A stretch of DNA of 64,000 nucleotides from Allorhizobium borbori (GCF_014196535.1 NZ_JACIDU010000002.1:62001-126000), one strand, 5' to 3'. Counted from the stretch's first letter, positions 1-9,313 are shown. The notes: generated by a model from the sequence alone, not told the origin. Program-made: numbers and translations.

Positions 1-1099
1 TCATGGCCTGGCGGGCCTTGAAGCGGTGCTGGATGGTGCCGACGATGCCGCGCGGCAGGAACAGGGTGACGGCGATGAACAGGCCACCCAGCGCAAAGAG
101 CCAGATTTCCGGGAAGGCGCCGGTGAAGACGCTCTTGCCGAAGTTGACCAGCACAGCCCCGATGATCGGCCCGATCAGCGTGCCGCGACCACCCACCGCC
201 GTCCAGATGACGACTTCGATGGAGTTGCCGGGCCCGAATTCACCGGGGTTGATGATGCCGACCTGCGGCACGAACAGCGCACCGGCAATGCCCGCCATCA
301 TGGCCGAGACGACGAAGGTGAAGAGCTTGATATGCTCGACGCGGTAGCCGAGGAAGCGCACGCGGCTTTCGGCATCGCGCACCCCGACCAGCACCTTGCC
401 GAACTTCGAGGAGACGATGCCCGAGGCAATGGCGAGGCACAGCGCGAGGAAGAGCGCGGTGGCGGCAAAAAGCGCGGCGCGGGTTCCGTCCGCCTGAATG
501 GAGAAGCCGAGGATGTCCTTGAAGTCGGTCAGGCCGTTATTGCCGCCAAAGCCCATGTCGTTGCGGAAGAAGGCGAGCAGCAGCGCATAGGTCATGGCCT
601 GGGTGATGATCGACAGATAGACGCCGTTGACGCGGGAGCGGAAGGCGAACCAGCCGAACACGAAGGCGAGCAGGCCGGGCACGACGACGACCATCAGCAT
701 GGCGAACCAGAACATATCGAAGCCATGCCAGAACCACGGCAATTCCTTCCAGTTCAGGAAGACCATGAAGTCTGGCAGCACGGGATCGCCATAAACGCCG
801 CGCGAACCGATCTGGCGCATCAGATACATGCCCATCGCATAGCCGCCGAGCGCGAAGAAGGCGCCGTGACCAAGCGAGAGAATGCCGCAATAGCCCCAGA
901 CCAGATCGAGCGCGAGTGCCAGCAGCGCATAGCACAGATACTTGCCGAAAAGCGACATGGCATAGGTCGGCACATGCAGCGGATTTTCCGGCGAAAGCAG
1001 GAGATTGGAGGCCGGAACCAGCACGCCGATGGCGAGAAGGACGAAGAGAACGGCGACAATCTTCCTGTCGAAGCCCCTGAGAAGGAATTGTGTGATCAT
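1..1099 (-). CDS. urtC: Urea ABC transporter permease UrtC (3' end beyond window)
   Basis: Inner-membrane permease of the high-affinity urea ABC transporter, LivM-like half of the UrtBC channel. The frame runs from ATG at 1099 to the window edge without a stop (366 codons), so the last few residues lie outside. The product is almost entirely hydrophobic helices with the LivM-type stretch CGILSLGHGAFFALGGYAMG. The start codon shares one base with the urtB stop (TAATG), so translation is coupled. The order urtA-urtB-urtC is the usual urt operon order; urtD and urtE ATPases are expected next but are not in view. A generic branched-chain amino-acid permease is less likely because the linked urtB has the family-specific N-terminal extension. 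Confidence 0.93.
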   Translation of the reverse strand, partial: MITQFLLRGFDRKIVAVLFVLLAIGVLVPASNLLLSPENPLHVPTYAMSLFGKYLCYALLALALDLVWGYCGILSLGHGAFFALGGYAMGMYLMRQIGSRGVYGDPVLPDFMVFLNWKELPWFWHGFDMFWFAMLMVVVVPGLLAFVFGWFAFRSRVNGVYLSIITQAMTYALLLAFFRNDMGFGGNNGLTDFKDILGFSIQADGTRAALFAATALFLALCLAIASGIVSSKFGKVLVGVRDAESRVRFLGYRVEHIKLFTFVVSAMMAGIAGALFVPQVGIINPGEFGPGNSIEVVIWTAVGGRGTLIGPIIGAVLVNFGKSVFTGAFPEIWLFALGGLFIAVTLFLPRGIVGTIQHRFKARQAM

Positions 1100-2712
1100 T
1101 ATTCCACCGCCCGGCCCTTGAGGGCGAACAGCCCGCGGGGACGCTTCTGGATGAACAGGATGATGAGAACGAGCACGAGGATCTTGCCCAGCACGGCCCC
1201 GACATAAGGCTCGAGGAACTTGTTGACGATGCCGAGCGACAGAGCGCCCACCAGCGTGCCCCAGAGGTTGCCCACACCGCCGAACACCACGACCATGAAG
1301 CTGTCGATGATGTAGGACTGGCCGAGATTGGGCGATACGTTGTCGATCTGGCTGAGCGCAACACCCGCAAGACCTGCGATGCCCGAGCCGAGCGCGAAGG
1401 TGAAGGCATCGACCCACGGCGTCTTGATCCCCATGGACGACGCCATTCGGCGGTTCTGGGTGACGGCGCGCATCTGCAGGCCGAAGGCCGAGCGCTTGAG
1501 AAGGGCAAGCAGCGCCAGGAACACGACGATGGAGAACAGAATGATCCACAGGCGGTTCCAGGTGATGGCGAGGCCGCCGAGCTGGAACGAACCGGACATC
1601 CAGGACGGGTTGCCCACCTCGCGGTTCGTCGGCCCGAAAAGCGAGCGCACCGCCTGCTGCAACACCAGCGACACGCCCCAGGTGGCCAGAAGCGTTTCAA
1701 GTGGCCGACCATAAAGGAAGCGGATGACGCTGCGTTCCAATACGAGACCAACCGCGCCGGTTACGACGAAGGCAACCGGCAGCGCGATCGCCAGCGACCA
1801 GTCGAACAGTTCGGGCGCGTTCTGGCGAATGAACTCCTGCACGATGAAGGTGGAATAGGCGCCGATCATCACCATTTCGCCATGCGCCATGTTGATGACG
1901 CCCATGACGCCGAAGGTGATGGCAAGACCGATGGCCGCCAGCAGCAGGACAGAACCGAGCGACAGGCCGTACCAGACATTCTGTGCCGCGTCCCAGAGCT
2001 TGAGCGTATCCTCGATCCCGGCAATGGCTTTGTCGATGTCGGGCTTCAGGCTTGCATCGACGCTCGCCTCGGCGGAGCGCAGGATGCCGATGGCATCGCG
2101 CCCGCCGATCTTCTTGATCGTCTCGATGGCAAGCTTTTTCTGGTCCACGGGCCGGTCGGAGGAGAGCAGCGAAACCGCCTTTGCCTCCTCCATGATCGTG
2201 CGAACGCCGCTGTCCGTTTCCTTCTCGAGCGCCGCCTCGAGCAGCGCGAGATTATCGGCGGAAGGCGATTTCAGCACGGCCTGCGCGGCGGCAAACCGGA
2301 CGGCCTTGTCCGGCGAAAGCAGTGTCAGGCCGCCCAGCGCATTGTTGATGGCGCGGCGCACGGTATTGTTGACCTTGAGCTTGGTGAGTGCGCCCTTGGC
2401 CGCCTCGCCCGTCGCTTCGCCCGTCGCCGGGTTGAAAAGCTGGAGCGTGGCGCCGGTTCCGCGCGCGACGAACACCTTGCCGTCTTCCTTGCGCAGATAC
2501 AGATCGCCGGCGCTGAAGGCTTCGAAGGCGGGAACGAGCTTCACATCACCGGTCTTGCCGAGTTCGGCAATGATCTTTTCAGTCTCGGCGAAATTGGCCT
2601 TGCCAAGCTGGTCGAACAGGGCGGCAGGGTCGGATTGCGCCGCGGCGAGGCCCGAAAACAGAAGGGAAAGAAGAAAGGCGAAAGCCGCCGCTGCGTTTCT
2701 GAACGTGGTCAT
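1099..2712 (-). CDS. urtB: Urea ABC transporter permease UrtB
   Basis: Permease subunit of the urea transporter, 537 residues from ATG 2712. The frame stays open upstream to 2865, but the 2712 start is followed at once by a classical signal peptide (MTTFRNAAAAFAFLLSLLF, then AAAQ), so it is preferred. Residues about 25-230 form a soluble, presumably periplasmic alpha-helical domain that distinguishes UrtB from LivH; residues about 240-530 are the LivH-type membrane domain, including GVMGVINMAHGEMVMIGAY. It lies 236 bp after urtA and overlaps urtC by one base. Confidence is high from the two-part architecture and the operon context. Confidence 0.95.
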   Translation of the reverse strand: MTTFRNAAAAFAFLLSLLFSGLAAAQSDPAALFDQLGKANFAETEKIIAELGKTGDVKLVPAFEAFSAGDLYLRKEDGKVFVARGTGATLQLFNPATGEATGEAAKGALTKLKVNNTVRRAINNALGGLTLLSPDKAVRFAAAQAVLKSPSADNLALLEAALEKETDSGVRTIMEEAKAVSLLSSDRPVDQKKLAIETIKKIGGRDAIGILRSAEASVDASLKPDIDKAIAGIEDTLKLWDAAQNVWYGLSLGSVLLLAAIGLAITFGVMGVINMAHGEMVMIGAYSTFIVQEFIRQNAPELFDWSLAIALPVAFVVTGAVGLVLERSVIRFLYGRPLETLLATWGVSLVLQQAVRSLFGPTNREVGNPSWMSGSFQLGGLAITWNRLWIILFSIVVFLALLALLKRSAFGLQMRAVTQNRRMASSMGIKTPWVDAFTFALGSGIAGLAGVALSQIDNVSPNLGQSYIIDSFMVVVFGGVGNLWGTLVGALSLGIVNKFLEPYVGAVLGKILVLVLIILFIQKRPRGLFALKGRAVE

Positions 2713-2919
2713 GGCGTGATCCCGAGGATGCGGACGCAAGGCGCCCGTGCAGCGAATGGATCCGGAACGGATGAAAGCATTTTCTGCAAAAGGCGCGACA
2801 CGCGCCATGTCTTGGAAAATGAAAGCGATAGAACGCCAGAAGCGGGATGAAGTTAGACAGCACACAGCTCTTCACCCCGCCTCGGCCCTGCAAGTGATGC
2901 CGCCGTCAGGCGGGCGCGA

Positions 2920-2939
2920 AGCGGGCCCGAGAGCCCGCT
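2920..2939 (-). terminator. Intercistronic hairpin between urtA and urtB
   Basis: A perfect 7-bp GC stem (AGCGGGC/GCCCGCT) with a six-base loop begins 9 bp after the urtA stop. No T-run follows on the minus strand. Such hairpins after a binding-protein gene usually stabilise its mRNA or partly attenuate downstream genes, so this is more likely an attenuator or processing site than a full terminator. Confidence 0.4.
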
Positions 2940-2948
2940 CCCTTGATA

Positions 2949-4238
2949 TTACTTGCCCTTGCCGCCGCACTTGCCGGTGGCAACGTTGAAGTTGCCGCAG
3001 GACATCGGAGCGCGCCAGTCGGAGATCAGATCCTTGGAGTCGGGCAGGAAGTCGGACCATTCGTCGCCAACGACGGAAGCGGTTTCCTTGACGATGGAGA
3101 ACTGGCCGTCTTCCTGGATTTCACCGATCAGCACCGGCTTGGTGATGTGGTGGTTCGGCATGACGGTGGAGTAACCGCCGGACAGGTTCGGAACGGCAAC
3201 GCCGATGATCGAGTCGAGAACCTTGTCGGTGTCGGTGGTGCCGGCAGCCTCGACAGCCTTAACCCAGGCGTTGAAGCCGATATACGTGGCTTCCATCGGG
3301 TCGTTGGTCACGCGCTTGTCGTTCTTGGTATAGGCATGCCAGGTCTTGATGAACTCGGCGTTGGCATCGGCTTCGACGGACTGGAAGTAGTTCCAGGCAG
3401 CGAGATGGCCGACGAGCGGCTTGGTGTCGAGGCCGGCGAGTTCTTCTTCACCCACGGAGAAGGCGACGACCGGAATGTCGGTGGCCTTGATGCCCTGGTT
3501 GCCGAGTTCCTTGTAGAAGGGAACGTTGGCGTCGCCGTTGACGGTGGAAACCACGGCGGCCTTCTTGCCGGCCGAACCGAATTCCTTGATTTTGGCGACT
3601 TCCGTCTGCCAGTCCGAGAAGCCGAACGGCGTATAGTTGATGAGGATGTCTTCCTTCGGAATGCCCTTGGAGATCAGGTAGGCTTCCAGGATCTTGTTGG
3701 TCGTGCGCGGGTACACATAGTCCGTGCCTTCGAGAACGAAGCGCTTCACGCCTTCTTCTTCGAGCAGGTAGTCCACAGCCGGAATGGCCTGCTGGTTCGG
3801 CGCGGCGCCGGTGTAGAAGATGTTGCGCGAGGACTCTTCGCCTTCGTACTGAACCGGGTAGAACAGGATGGAGTTCAGCTCTTCGAAGACCGGCAGAACG
3901 GACTTGCGCGAGGAAGACGTCCAGCAGCCGAACACGGCGGCGACCTTGTCCTTGGCGATCAGGTCGCGGGCCTTTTCGGCAAACAGCGGCCAGTCGGAAG
4001 CGGGGTCGACGACGACGGCTTCAAGCTTCTTGCCGAGGACGCCGCCCTTCTTGTTCTGCTCTTCCACGAGCATCAGGACGGCATCCTTCAGCGTCGTTTC
4101 GGAAATGGCCATGGTGCCGGACAGCGAATGCAGGACACCGATCTTGATCGTGTCTTCGGCAGCGAATGCGCCGGAAAGTGCCGTTGCAGACATGGCGGCA
4201 GCGAGAAGCGCACCACTCAGCTTGATCTTCAGAGACAT
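2949..4238 (-). CDS. urtA: Urea ABC transporter substrate-binding protein UrtA
   Basis: Periplasmic urea-binding protein, 429 residues. ATG at 4238 is chosen over an upstream in-frame ATG (4346) because it carries a good ribosome site (AAGAGGGG) and opens a standard Sec signal peptide ending near ALSGAFAAE. The mature protein starts DTIKIGVLHSLSGTMAISE, typical of the UrtA/AmiC branch of the LivK superfamily, and keeps the family pieces GCWTSSSRKSVLPVFEE and FYPVQYEGEESS. The C-terminus has a Cys pair region (SCGNFNVATGKCGGKGK) also seen in UrtA. First gene of the urt operon. Its upstream region holds a 16-bp palindrome shared in form with the one before the NCS1-kinase gene. Confidence 0.96.
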   Translation of the reverse strand: MSLKIKLSGALLAAAMSATALSGAFAAEDTIKIGVLHSLSGTMAISETTLKDAVLMLVEEQNKKGGVLGKKLEAVVVDPASDWPLFAEKARDLIAKDKVAAVFGCWTSSSRKSVLPVFEELNSILFYPVQYEGEESSRNIFYTGAAPNQQAIPAVDYLLEEEGVKRFVLEGTDYVYPRTTNKILEAYLISKGIPKEDILINYTPFGFSDWQTEVAKIKEFGSAGKKAAVVSTVNGDANVPFYKELGNQGIKATDIPVVAFSVGEEELAGLDTKPLVGHLAAWNYFQSVEADANAEFIKTWHAYTKNDKRVTNDPMEATYIGFNAWVKAVEAAGTTDTDKVLDSIIGVAVPNLSGGYSTVMPNHHITKPVLIGEIQEDGQFSIVKETASVVGDEWSDFLPDSKDLISDWRAPMSCGNFNVATGKCGGKGK

Positions 4239-4345
4239 ATGAAGAGACCCCTCTTGATGATTTTCGTTGGACGGCAACGGAGGGATTAAAAATTCCTTAC
4301 CCCCCTGCTGGCGCCAACTATCCGGCACGCTTTCGCAATGCGACA

Positions 4346-4361
4346 TACGTCAATTGACGTA
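4346..4361. promoter_or_regulatory. Perfect 16-bp palindrome in the urtA/dps intergenic region
   Basis: TACGTCAATTGACGTA is a perfect inverted repeat centred about 115 bp upstream of the urtA start and about 110 bp upstream of the dps start. A near copy (CCTACGCCATATGACGTAGG) occurs at 5821-5840 before the NCS1-kinase gene. The shape (TACG...CGTA) fits dimeric LuxR/FixJ-type response regulators in general terms. The binding protein is inferred, not shown. Confidence 0.6.
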
Positions 4362-4463
4362 GGCATGGGGGCAAGATGGGCGCAACGAAGCGAATGGGAA
4401 CCCTTGGCGGGGGGCGGCGTTGTAACCGGGAGACCCCATCCCCGTTAAGGAAAGGAAGAAACC

Positions 4464-4976
4464 ATGACCAGCAACGCCGCAAGCCTGAAACCGAAGGCAC
4501 ACAGCGAGTCCATGAATGTCGGATTGACGGCGGCCTACCGCCGGGAAATGGCGAAAGACCTCTCCGACATCCTTGCCGAAAGCTATCGTCTTCTCATAAA
4601 GAGCCACATTTACCACTGGAATGTGGTCGGCCCCCTGTTCAAGCCGCTGCACGAACTGACCGAGGAACACTACAAAGCGCTGTTCGAAGCCATCGATATC
4701 GTCGCAGAGCGTATCCGGGCTCTCGGCCATCTGGCACCGGCAAACCTCGATATGGCGGCGCGTTTCGCTCCGAAGGCCGGTGAGGCCGAACATCTGACAG
4801 CCGCCTCGATGATCGATGATTTGATCGCCGGACACGAAGCCGCCGTGCGCCTGGCACGAACCACCGCCACAAAGGCCGACGATCATTCGGATGTGGTGAC
4901 CGCCGACATGCTGACGGATCGTCTGACTTTCCACGAAAAGGCACTTTGGATGCTGCGCGCCATTGCATCGGAATAA
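4464..4976 (+). CDS. dps: Dps-family DNA-binding/ferritin-like protein
   Basis: Dodecameric ferritin-like protein that oxidises and stores iron and protects DNA in starvation or peroxide stress; cytosolic. At 170 residues it is the normal Dps length. The ferroxidase segment (LLIKSHIYHWNVVGPLF) near residue 45 and the following acidic helix (EEHYKALFEAIDIVAERIR) are in place, with the second four-helix-bundle pair after residue 110. It starts at ATG 4464 behind AAGGAAAG. Divergent from urtA; convergent with terC, separated by a long hairpin. Confidence 0.93.
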   Translation: MTSNAASLKPKAHSESMNVGLTAAYRREMAKDLSDILAESYRLLIKSHIYHWNVVGPLFKPLHELTEEHYKALFEAIDIVAERIRALGHLAPANLDMAARFAPKAGEAEHLTAASMIDDLIAGHEAAVRLARTTATKADDHSDVVTADMLTDRLTFHEKALWMLRAIASE

Positions 4977-4988
4977 GGCACGAATGCA

Positions 4989-5017
4989 CGGGAGGCTCGC
5001 CCGTGGCGAGCCTCCCG
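4989..5017. terminator. Strong hairpin between convergent dps and terC
   Basis: A 13-bp perfect stem (CGGGAGGCTCGCC / GGCGAGCCTCCCG) with a 3-base loop lies 12 bp after the dps stop and 33 bp beyond the terC stop. There is no T-run on either side, but the stem is strong enough to serve as a bidirectional stop signal. Confidence 0.6.
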
Positions 5018-5049
5018 AAGGACGTTAAGGCGGCTAACGCCGTGTGATC

Positions 5050-5682
5050 TCAGGCCAGAAAGCCGGCAATATAAGGCCAGATCTCGACAAAGCCGGTATA
5101 GAGCATGTTCACCGTCACATAGGCGATGACGCCGAGGCCAACATAGGCGATCCAGCGATGCTTGTGCAGCAGGCGGGCGACGAGATTGGCGGCCAGGCCC
5201 ATCAGGCCGATGGACAGGATGAGGCCGATGACGAGCACGCTTTCATGTTCGCGCGCCGCCCCGGCAACCGCCAGTACGTTATCCAGCGACATGGAAACGT
5301 CGGCGACGACGATCTGGGTCGCCGCCTGCATGAAGGTCTTGTCGACATTGAGATCGACATCATCCGTCTCGCCGGTCTTGTGGGGCTCGTGCGCGGCGGC
5401 GCGCAGTTCCTTCCACATGTTCCAGCACACCCACGCCAGAAGCAGGCCGCCGAGGAAATGCAGGCCGACGATGTTCATGAGGTAGGCCGTGCCGCTGGCA
5501 AAGGCGATACGCAGAACGGTGGCGGCGAGGATGCCGACGAGAATGGCCTTGGTGCGCTGGTGCGCCGGCAAACCGGCGGCGGCAAGGCCGATGACCACAG
5601 CATTGTCACCGGCCAGAACGAGGTCGATGGCGATGACCTGAAGAAGGGCGCCAAACCCTTCAGGCGTGAAGATTTCCAACAT
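5050..5682 (-). CDS. TerC-family integral membrane protein
   Basis: Polytopic membrane protein, 210 residues, with the TerC/YjbE signature helix VIAIDLVLAGDNAVVIGLAA near the N-terminus and its internal counterpart VVADVSMSLDNVLAVAGAA, each bearing an acidic pair inside the membrane. Family members act as metal (mainly manganese) exporters or in tellurite resistance. The start is ATG 5682. Its divergent partner is the NCS1-kinase gene and its convergent partner is dps. A Mn-riboswitch leader was looked for in the 5' region and not recognised. The substrate is inference. Confidence 0.88.
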   Translation of the reverse strand: MLEIFTPEGFGALLQVIAIDLVLAGDNAVVIGLAAAGLPAHQRTKAILVGILAATVLRIAFASGTAYLMNIVGLHFLGGLLLAWVCWNMWKELRAAAHEPHKTGETDDVDLNVDKTFMQAATQIVVADVSMSLDNVLAVAGAAREHESVLVIGLILSIGLMGLAANLVARLLHKHRWIAYVGLGVIAYVTVNMLYTGFVEIWPYIAGFLA

Positions 5683-5820
5683 TGTCGAGACCTGAAGCCC
5701 CCTTTTCTCAAATTTCAGTCACGCACCCGTTATCAGAACCGTCGCCGGGTGGGAAAAACAAATCTGGCCTCAGGCGATCATTTCCCCCATGCACCCCATG
5801 CATTCCGGCAGGCTCCGGCA

Positions 5821-5840
5821 CCTACGCCATATGACGTAGG
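5821..5840. promoter_or_regulatory. 20-bp imperfect palindrome upstream of the NCS1-kinase gene
   Basis: CCTACGCCATATGACGTAGG has nine of ten mirrored pairs matching. Its core TACGnCA-WW-TGACGTA and trailing AGG match the palindrome at 4346-4361. It is centred about 93 bp upstream of the kinase start and about 148 bp upstream of terC on the other strand. It is a candidate autoregulatory site for the kinase/regulator pair. Confidence 0.55.
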
Positions 5841-5923
5841 TGGGCAGGTCGTTTCCCGCACGCCAAGCTTTGTCGCGGTGCAGCACCCGTGCTAGGAAGA
5901 AAAGGACAAGCGGAAGGGACGAC

Positions 5924-8900
5924 ATGACGGCGCGGCAACGCATCATTCCGGTGAGGCGCGAATATAATCGCTGGGTGGCGAACCAGACGCTGGAGGACTA
6001 CGCGCTTCGCTTTACCGCCAAGAGCGCGCGGCGCTTTTCCTCCGACCGCATTTCCCAGACCGCCATCGGCGCCATTTCCTTTCTGGCGCTGGAAGCCATC
6101 GGCGGCGCGATCACGCTCTCCTACGGCACGACGAACGCCTTCTTCGCCATCGTCGCGGCGTCCATCGCCATGCTGGCGATCGGCCTGCCCATCAGCCGCT
6201 ACGCCATCCGCCACGGTGTCGATATCGACCTTCTGACGCGCGGTGCGAGCTTCGGCTATATCGGCTCCACCATCACCTCGCTCATCTATGCCAGTTTCAC
6301 CTTCATGCTCTTCGCCATCGAGGCCTCGATCATGTCAGGCGCGCTGGAACTGGCCTTTGGCCTGCCGGTCTGGATCGGCTACATCGTCAGCGCACTGGTG
6401 GTCATTCCGCTGGTCACCCATGGCGTGCAGCTCATTTCGCGCTTCCAGATCCTGACGCAGCCCTTCTGGATCATCCTGAACATCCTGCCCTTCATCTTCA
6501 TTGCCCTGATGGATTCAGGCAAATTCGATCTCTGGGTCGCTTTTCAGGGCATTCACCACGCGGCGTCCGAACCCGGCACCTTCGCGCCCTTCCGGCTGGT
6601 GGAATTCGGCGCGGCCTCCGCCGTCATCCTTGCGCTCATGTCGCAGATCGGCGAGCAGGTGGACTTTCTGCGCTTCCTGCCGCCGGAAGGCCAGACGAGC
6701 CTGCGCCGCCGCATCGCCGTCTTCCTCGCCGGTCCGGGCTGGGTCATCGTCGGCGCGCCGAAGCTTCTGGCCGGCTCCTTCCTCGTGGTGCTGACGCTTT
6801 CGACCGGTGTGCCGGCAACGGAGGCCGCCGACCCCTCGCATATGTATCTCGCCGCCTTTGGCTACATGATCCCGAACGAAAGCGCCGCCCTGCTTCTGAT
6901 GGCCGCCTTCGTCGTCGTCTCGCAGCTCAAGATCAACGTGATGAACGCCTATGCCGGGTCGCTCGCCTGGTCGAACTTCTTCTCGCGGCTGACCCATTCG
7001 CATCCCGGCCGCGTGGTGTGGCTGGTGTTCAACGTGGCGATCGCGCTGCTTCTCATGGAACTCGGCATCTACCGGCTGCTGGAAGAAACGCTCGGCATCT
7101 TCTCGATCATCGCCACCGCCTGGCTCTGCACCATTTCCGCCGATCTCTTCATCAACAAACCGCTCGGCCTTGCCCCGCCCGGCATCGAGTTCAAGCGCGC
7201 TCATCTCTTTGACATCAACCCGGTTGGCACCGGCACACTGATTCTCTCGGCCGGCATCGCGCTCTTTGCTCATTTCGGCCTGTTCGGCGCCATCGCCGCA
7301 TCGCTGGCGCCCTATATCGCGCTCGTCGCAGCGCTCGTCATCTCGCCCGCCATCGCCTGGGCGACGGACGGCAAATATTACCTCGCCCGCAAGCCGCGCC
7401 GGCAATGGAAGACGATGAGCAGCATCACCTGCTCCATCTGCCAGCACCCGTTCGAGCCGGAGGACATGGCGTGGTGCCCCGCCTATTCAGCGCCGATCTG
7501 TTCGCTCTGCTGTTCACTGGACAGCCGCTGCCACGACATGTGCAAGCCGAAGGCCCGGCTGAACGCGCAGGCCGGCAGCGTGGCGCGCAAGTTCCTGTCC
7601 GAAAAGGCCGTAGCGTGGATGGGTTCGCGGCTGGGCCGCTATGTGCTATCTGCCTGCGCCTCGATCACCGCCATCGGCGCCATTCTCGCCCTCATCGCTC
7701 ATCAGGTGGGGGCGGCCTCACCCGAAACCGCGGCGGTGGTGAACCGCACCAGCTTCATCGTTTTCTTCGTCTTCTCGGTCATTGCCGGCGTTGTCTGCTG
7801 GTTCTATGTGCTGGCCCACGATGCGCAGGTGGTGGCGGAGGAGGAGAGCTTCCGCCAGAACAGCCTGCTGCTGAAGGAAATCTCCGCCCACAAGAAGACC
7901 GATGCAGCGCTCCAGCAGGCCAAGGAAGTGGCCGAAGCCGCCAACCGCGCCAAGAGCCGCTATGTCGTCGGCCTCAGCCACGAATTGCGCACACCGCTCA
8001 ACGCCGTGCTGGGCTATGCGCAGATCCTCGAGCGCGACGAAACCATTCCGCAGCCGCGCCAGTCGGCAATCCGCGTCATCCGTCGCTCCGCCGATCACCT
8101 CTCCGGCCTCATCGACGGGCTGCTCGACATTTCCAAGATCGAGGCCGGTCGCCTGCAGGTGAATGCCAACGAGATCAATATTCAGGATTTTCTCGACCAG
8201 ATCGTCGATATGGTCCGCCCGCAGGCGCTGGCCAAGGGACTGACCTTCGAACATGAGCGCGCCCGCATGATGCCGCGCTATGTGCGCGCCGACGAAAAGC
8301 GCCTGCGCCAGATCCTCGTCAACCTGCTCTCCAACGCCATCAAGTTCACCGATGAAGGCACGGTGCGCTTCGACGTCGCCTATCGCAATCAGGTCGCCAC
8401 GTTCACGGTGAGCGACACCGGACGCGGCATTGCCGAAAAGGACCTGTCGCGCATCTATGAGCCCTTCCAGCGCGGCGAGGCCGAAAGCGTGCGGCCCCTG
8501 CCCGGCCTCGGCCTCGGGCTTACCATCACCAAGCTTCTGACCAACACGCTGGGCGGCGAAATCTCCGTTTCGAGCGAACACGGCAAGGGCACCACCTTCC
8601 GGGTACGGCTCATGCTGTCCGCCATCGACCGGCCGCTCATGAACCCGCCGGCGGAGAAAAAGATCACCGGCTATACCGGCCCGCGCCGCACCGTGGTGGT
8701 GGTGGACGACAATGAGGACCACCGCGACCTCATGCATGCCGTGCTTTCGCCGCTCGACTTCGTGGTGCTGACCGCCGGCTCCGGCGAGGCCTGCCTGACG
8801 CTGATCGAGGGCGTGAAGCCGGACATTTTCCTCATCGACATTTCCATGCCCGGCATGAACGGCTGGCAGCTCGTGTCGCGTCTGCGCGATTCCGGCCAGA

Positions 8901-9313
8901 CGGCGCCGATCCTCATGCTCTCCGCCAATATCGGCGACGGCTCCTATGTCGGCGGCGATCAGGGCGGCCACAATGGCGCCATCGCCAAGCCGGTGGACCT
9001 GCGCCAGCTTTGCGACAAGCTGGCGCTGACGCTCGGTCTCGAATGGACCCATCAGGGCGACGAACCGGCAGCACCGCCCCCCGTTGCCGCCGAACTCAGA
9101 AGCCCCGGCCAGAGCCACATCGAGGAATTGCGGCGGCTCGGCGAGATCGGCTACATTCGCGGCATTCGCGCCAAGCTTTCGGAACTCGCCGCCCTGCCCG
9201 AGAACCGCCCCTTCGCGGAAGCGCTGGAACCCTACGTGCAGGCCTTCGACCTGAACGGATATGCCGCGTTCCTGACGCGGTTCGATGAACAAAGGAACGC
9301 GGACGATGCCTGA
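5924..9313 (+). CDS. Hybrid sensor histidine kinase with NCS1-type permease input domain
   Basis: A 1129-residue membrane kinase. Residues 1 to about 495 form a multi-helix NCS1 permease (cytosine/purine/allantoin/uracil family). Residues about 500-545 form a Cys-rich patch (CSICQHPF, ICSLCCSLDSRCHDMC) that looks metal-binding. Two further helices precede a coiled coil, HisKA with SHELRTPLNAVLGY (His near 686), HATPase (NLLSNAIKFTDEG, DTGRGI, GLGLGL) and a receiver near 925-1036 with phospho-Asp in FLIDISMPGMNG. ATG 5924 has the site GGAAGGGAC; an upstream frame to 5840 lacks one. The stop overlaps the next gene by 8 bp. It probably senses, and may carry, a nitrogenous solute; the ligand is inference. 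Confidence 0.9.
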   Translation: MTARQRIIPVRREYNRWVANQTLEDYALRFTAKSARRFSSDRISQTAIGAISFLALEAIGGAITLSYGTTNAFFAIVAASIAMLAIGLPISRYAIRHGVDIDLLTRGASFGYIGSTITSLIYASFTFMLFAIEASIMSGALELAFGLPVWIGYIVSALVVIPLVTHGVQLISRFQILTQPFWIILNILPFIFIALMDSGKFDLWVAFQGIHHAASEPGTFAPFRLVEFGAASAVILALMSQIGEQVDFLRFLPPEGQTSLRRRIAVFLAGPGWVIVGAPKLLAGSFLVVLTLSTGVPATEAADPSHMYLAAFGYMIPNESAALLLMAAFVVVSQLKINVMNAYAGSLAWSNFFSRLTHSHPGRVVWLVFNVAIALLLMELGIYRLLEETLGIFSIIATAWLCTISADLFINKPLGLAPPGIEFKRAHLFDINPVGTGTLILSAGIALFAHFGLFGAIAASLAPYIALVAALVISPAIAWATDGKYYLARKPRRQWKTMSSITCSICQHPFEPEDMAWCPAYSAPICSLCCSLDSRCHDMCKPKARLNAQAGSVARKFLSEKAVAWMGSRLGRYVLSACASITAIGAILALIAHQVGAASPETAAVVNRTSFIVFFVFSVIAGVVCWFYVLAHDAQVVAEEESFRQNSLLLKEISAHKKTDAALQQAKEVAEAANRAKSRYVVGLSHELRTPLNAVLGYAQILERDETIPQPRQSAIRVIRRSADHLSGLIDGLLDISKIEAGRLQVNANEINIQDFLDQIVDMVRPQALAKGLTFEHERARMMPRYVRADEKRLRQILVNLLSNAIKFTDEGTVRFDVAYRNQVATFTVSDTGRGIAEKDLSRIYEPFQRGEAESVRPLPGLGLGLTITKLLTNTLGGEISVSSEHGKGTTFRVRLMLSAIDRPLMNPPAEKKITGYTGPRRTVVVVDDNEDHRDLMHAVLSPLDFVVLTAGSGEACLTLIEGVKPDIFLIDISMPGMNGWQLVSRLRDSGQTAPILMLSANIGDGSYVGGDQGGHNGAIAKPVDLRQLCDKLALTLGLEWTHQGDEPAAPPPVAAELRSPGQSHIEELRRLGEIGYIRGIRAKLSELAALPENRPFAEALEPYVQAFDLNGYAAFLTRFDEQRNADDA

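Noticed and set aside
4321-4340. Possible sigma-54 promoter (GGCACG...GCA) before dps
   Set aside because: The spacing between the GG and GC elements is 9 bp instead of the required 10, and it points to dps, not the nitrogen-regulated urt operon.
5683-5760. Possible manganese riboswitch (yybP-ykoY) in the terC leader
   Set aside because: Only a simple CACCCG/CGGGTG stem is visible; the conserved core of the riboswitch was not found.
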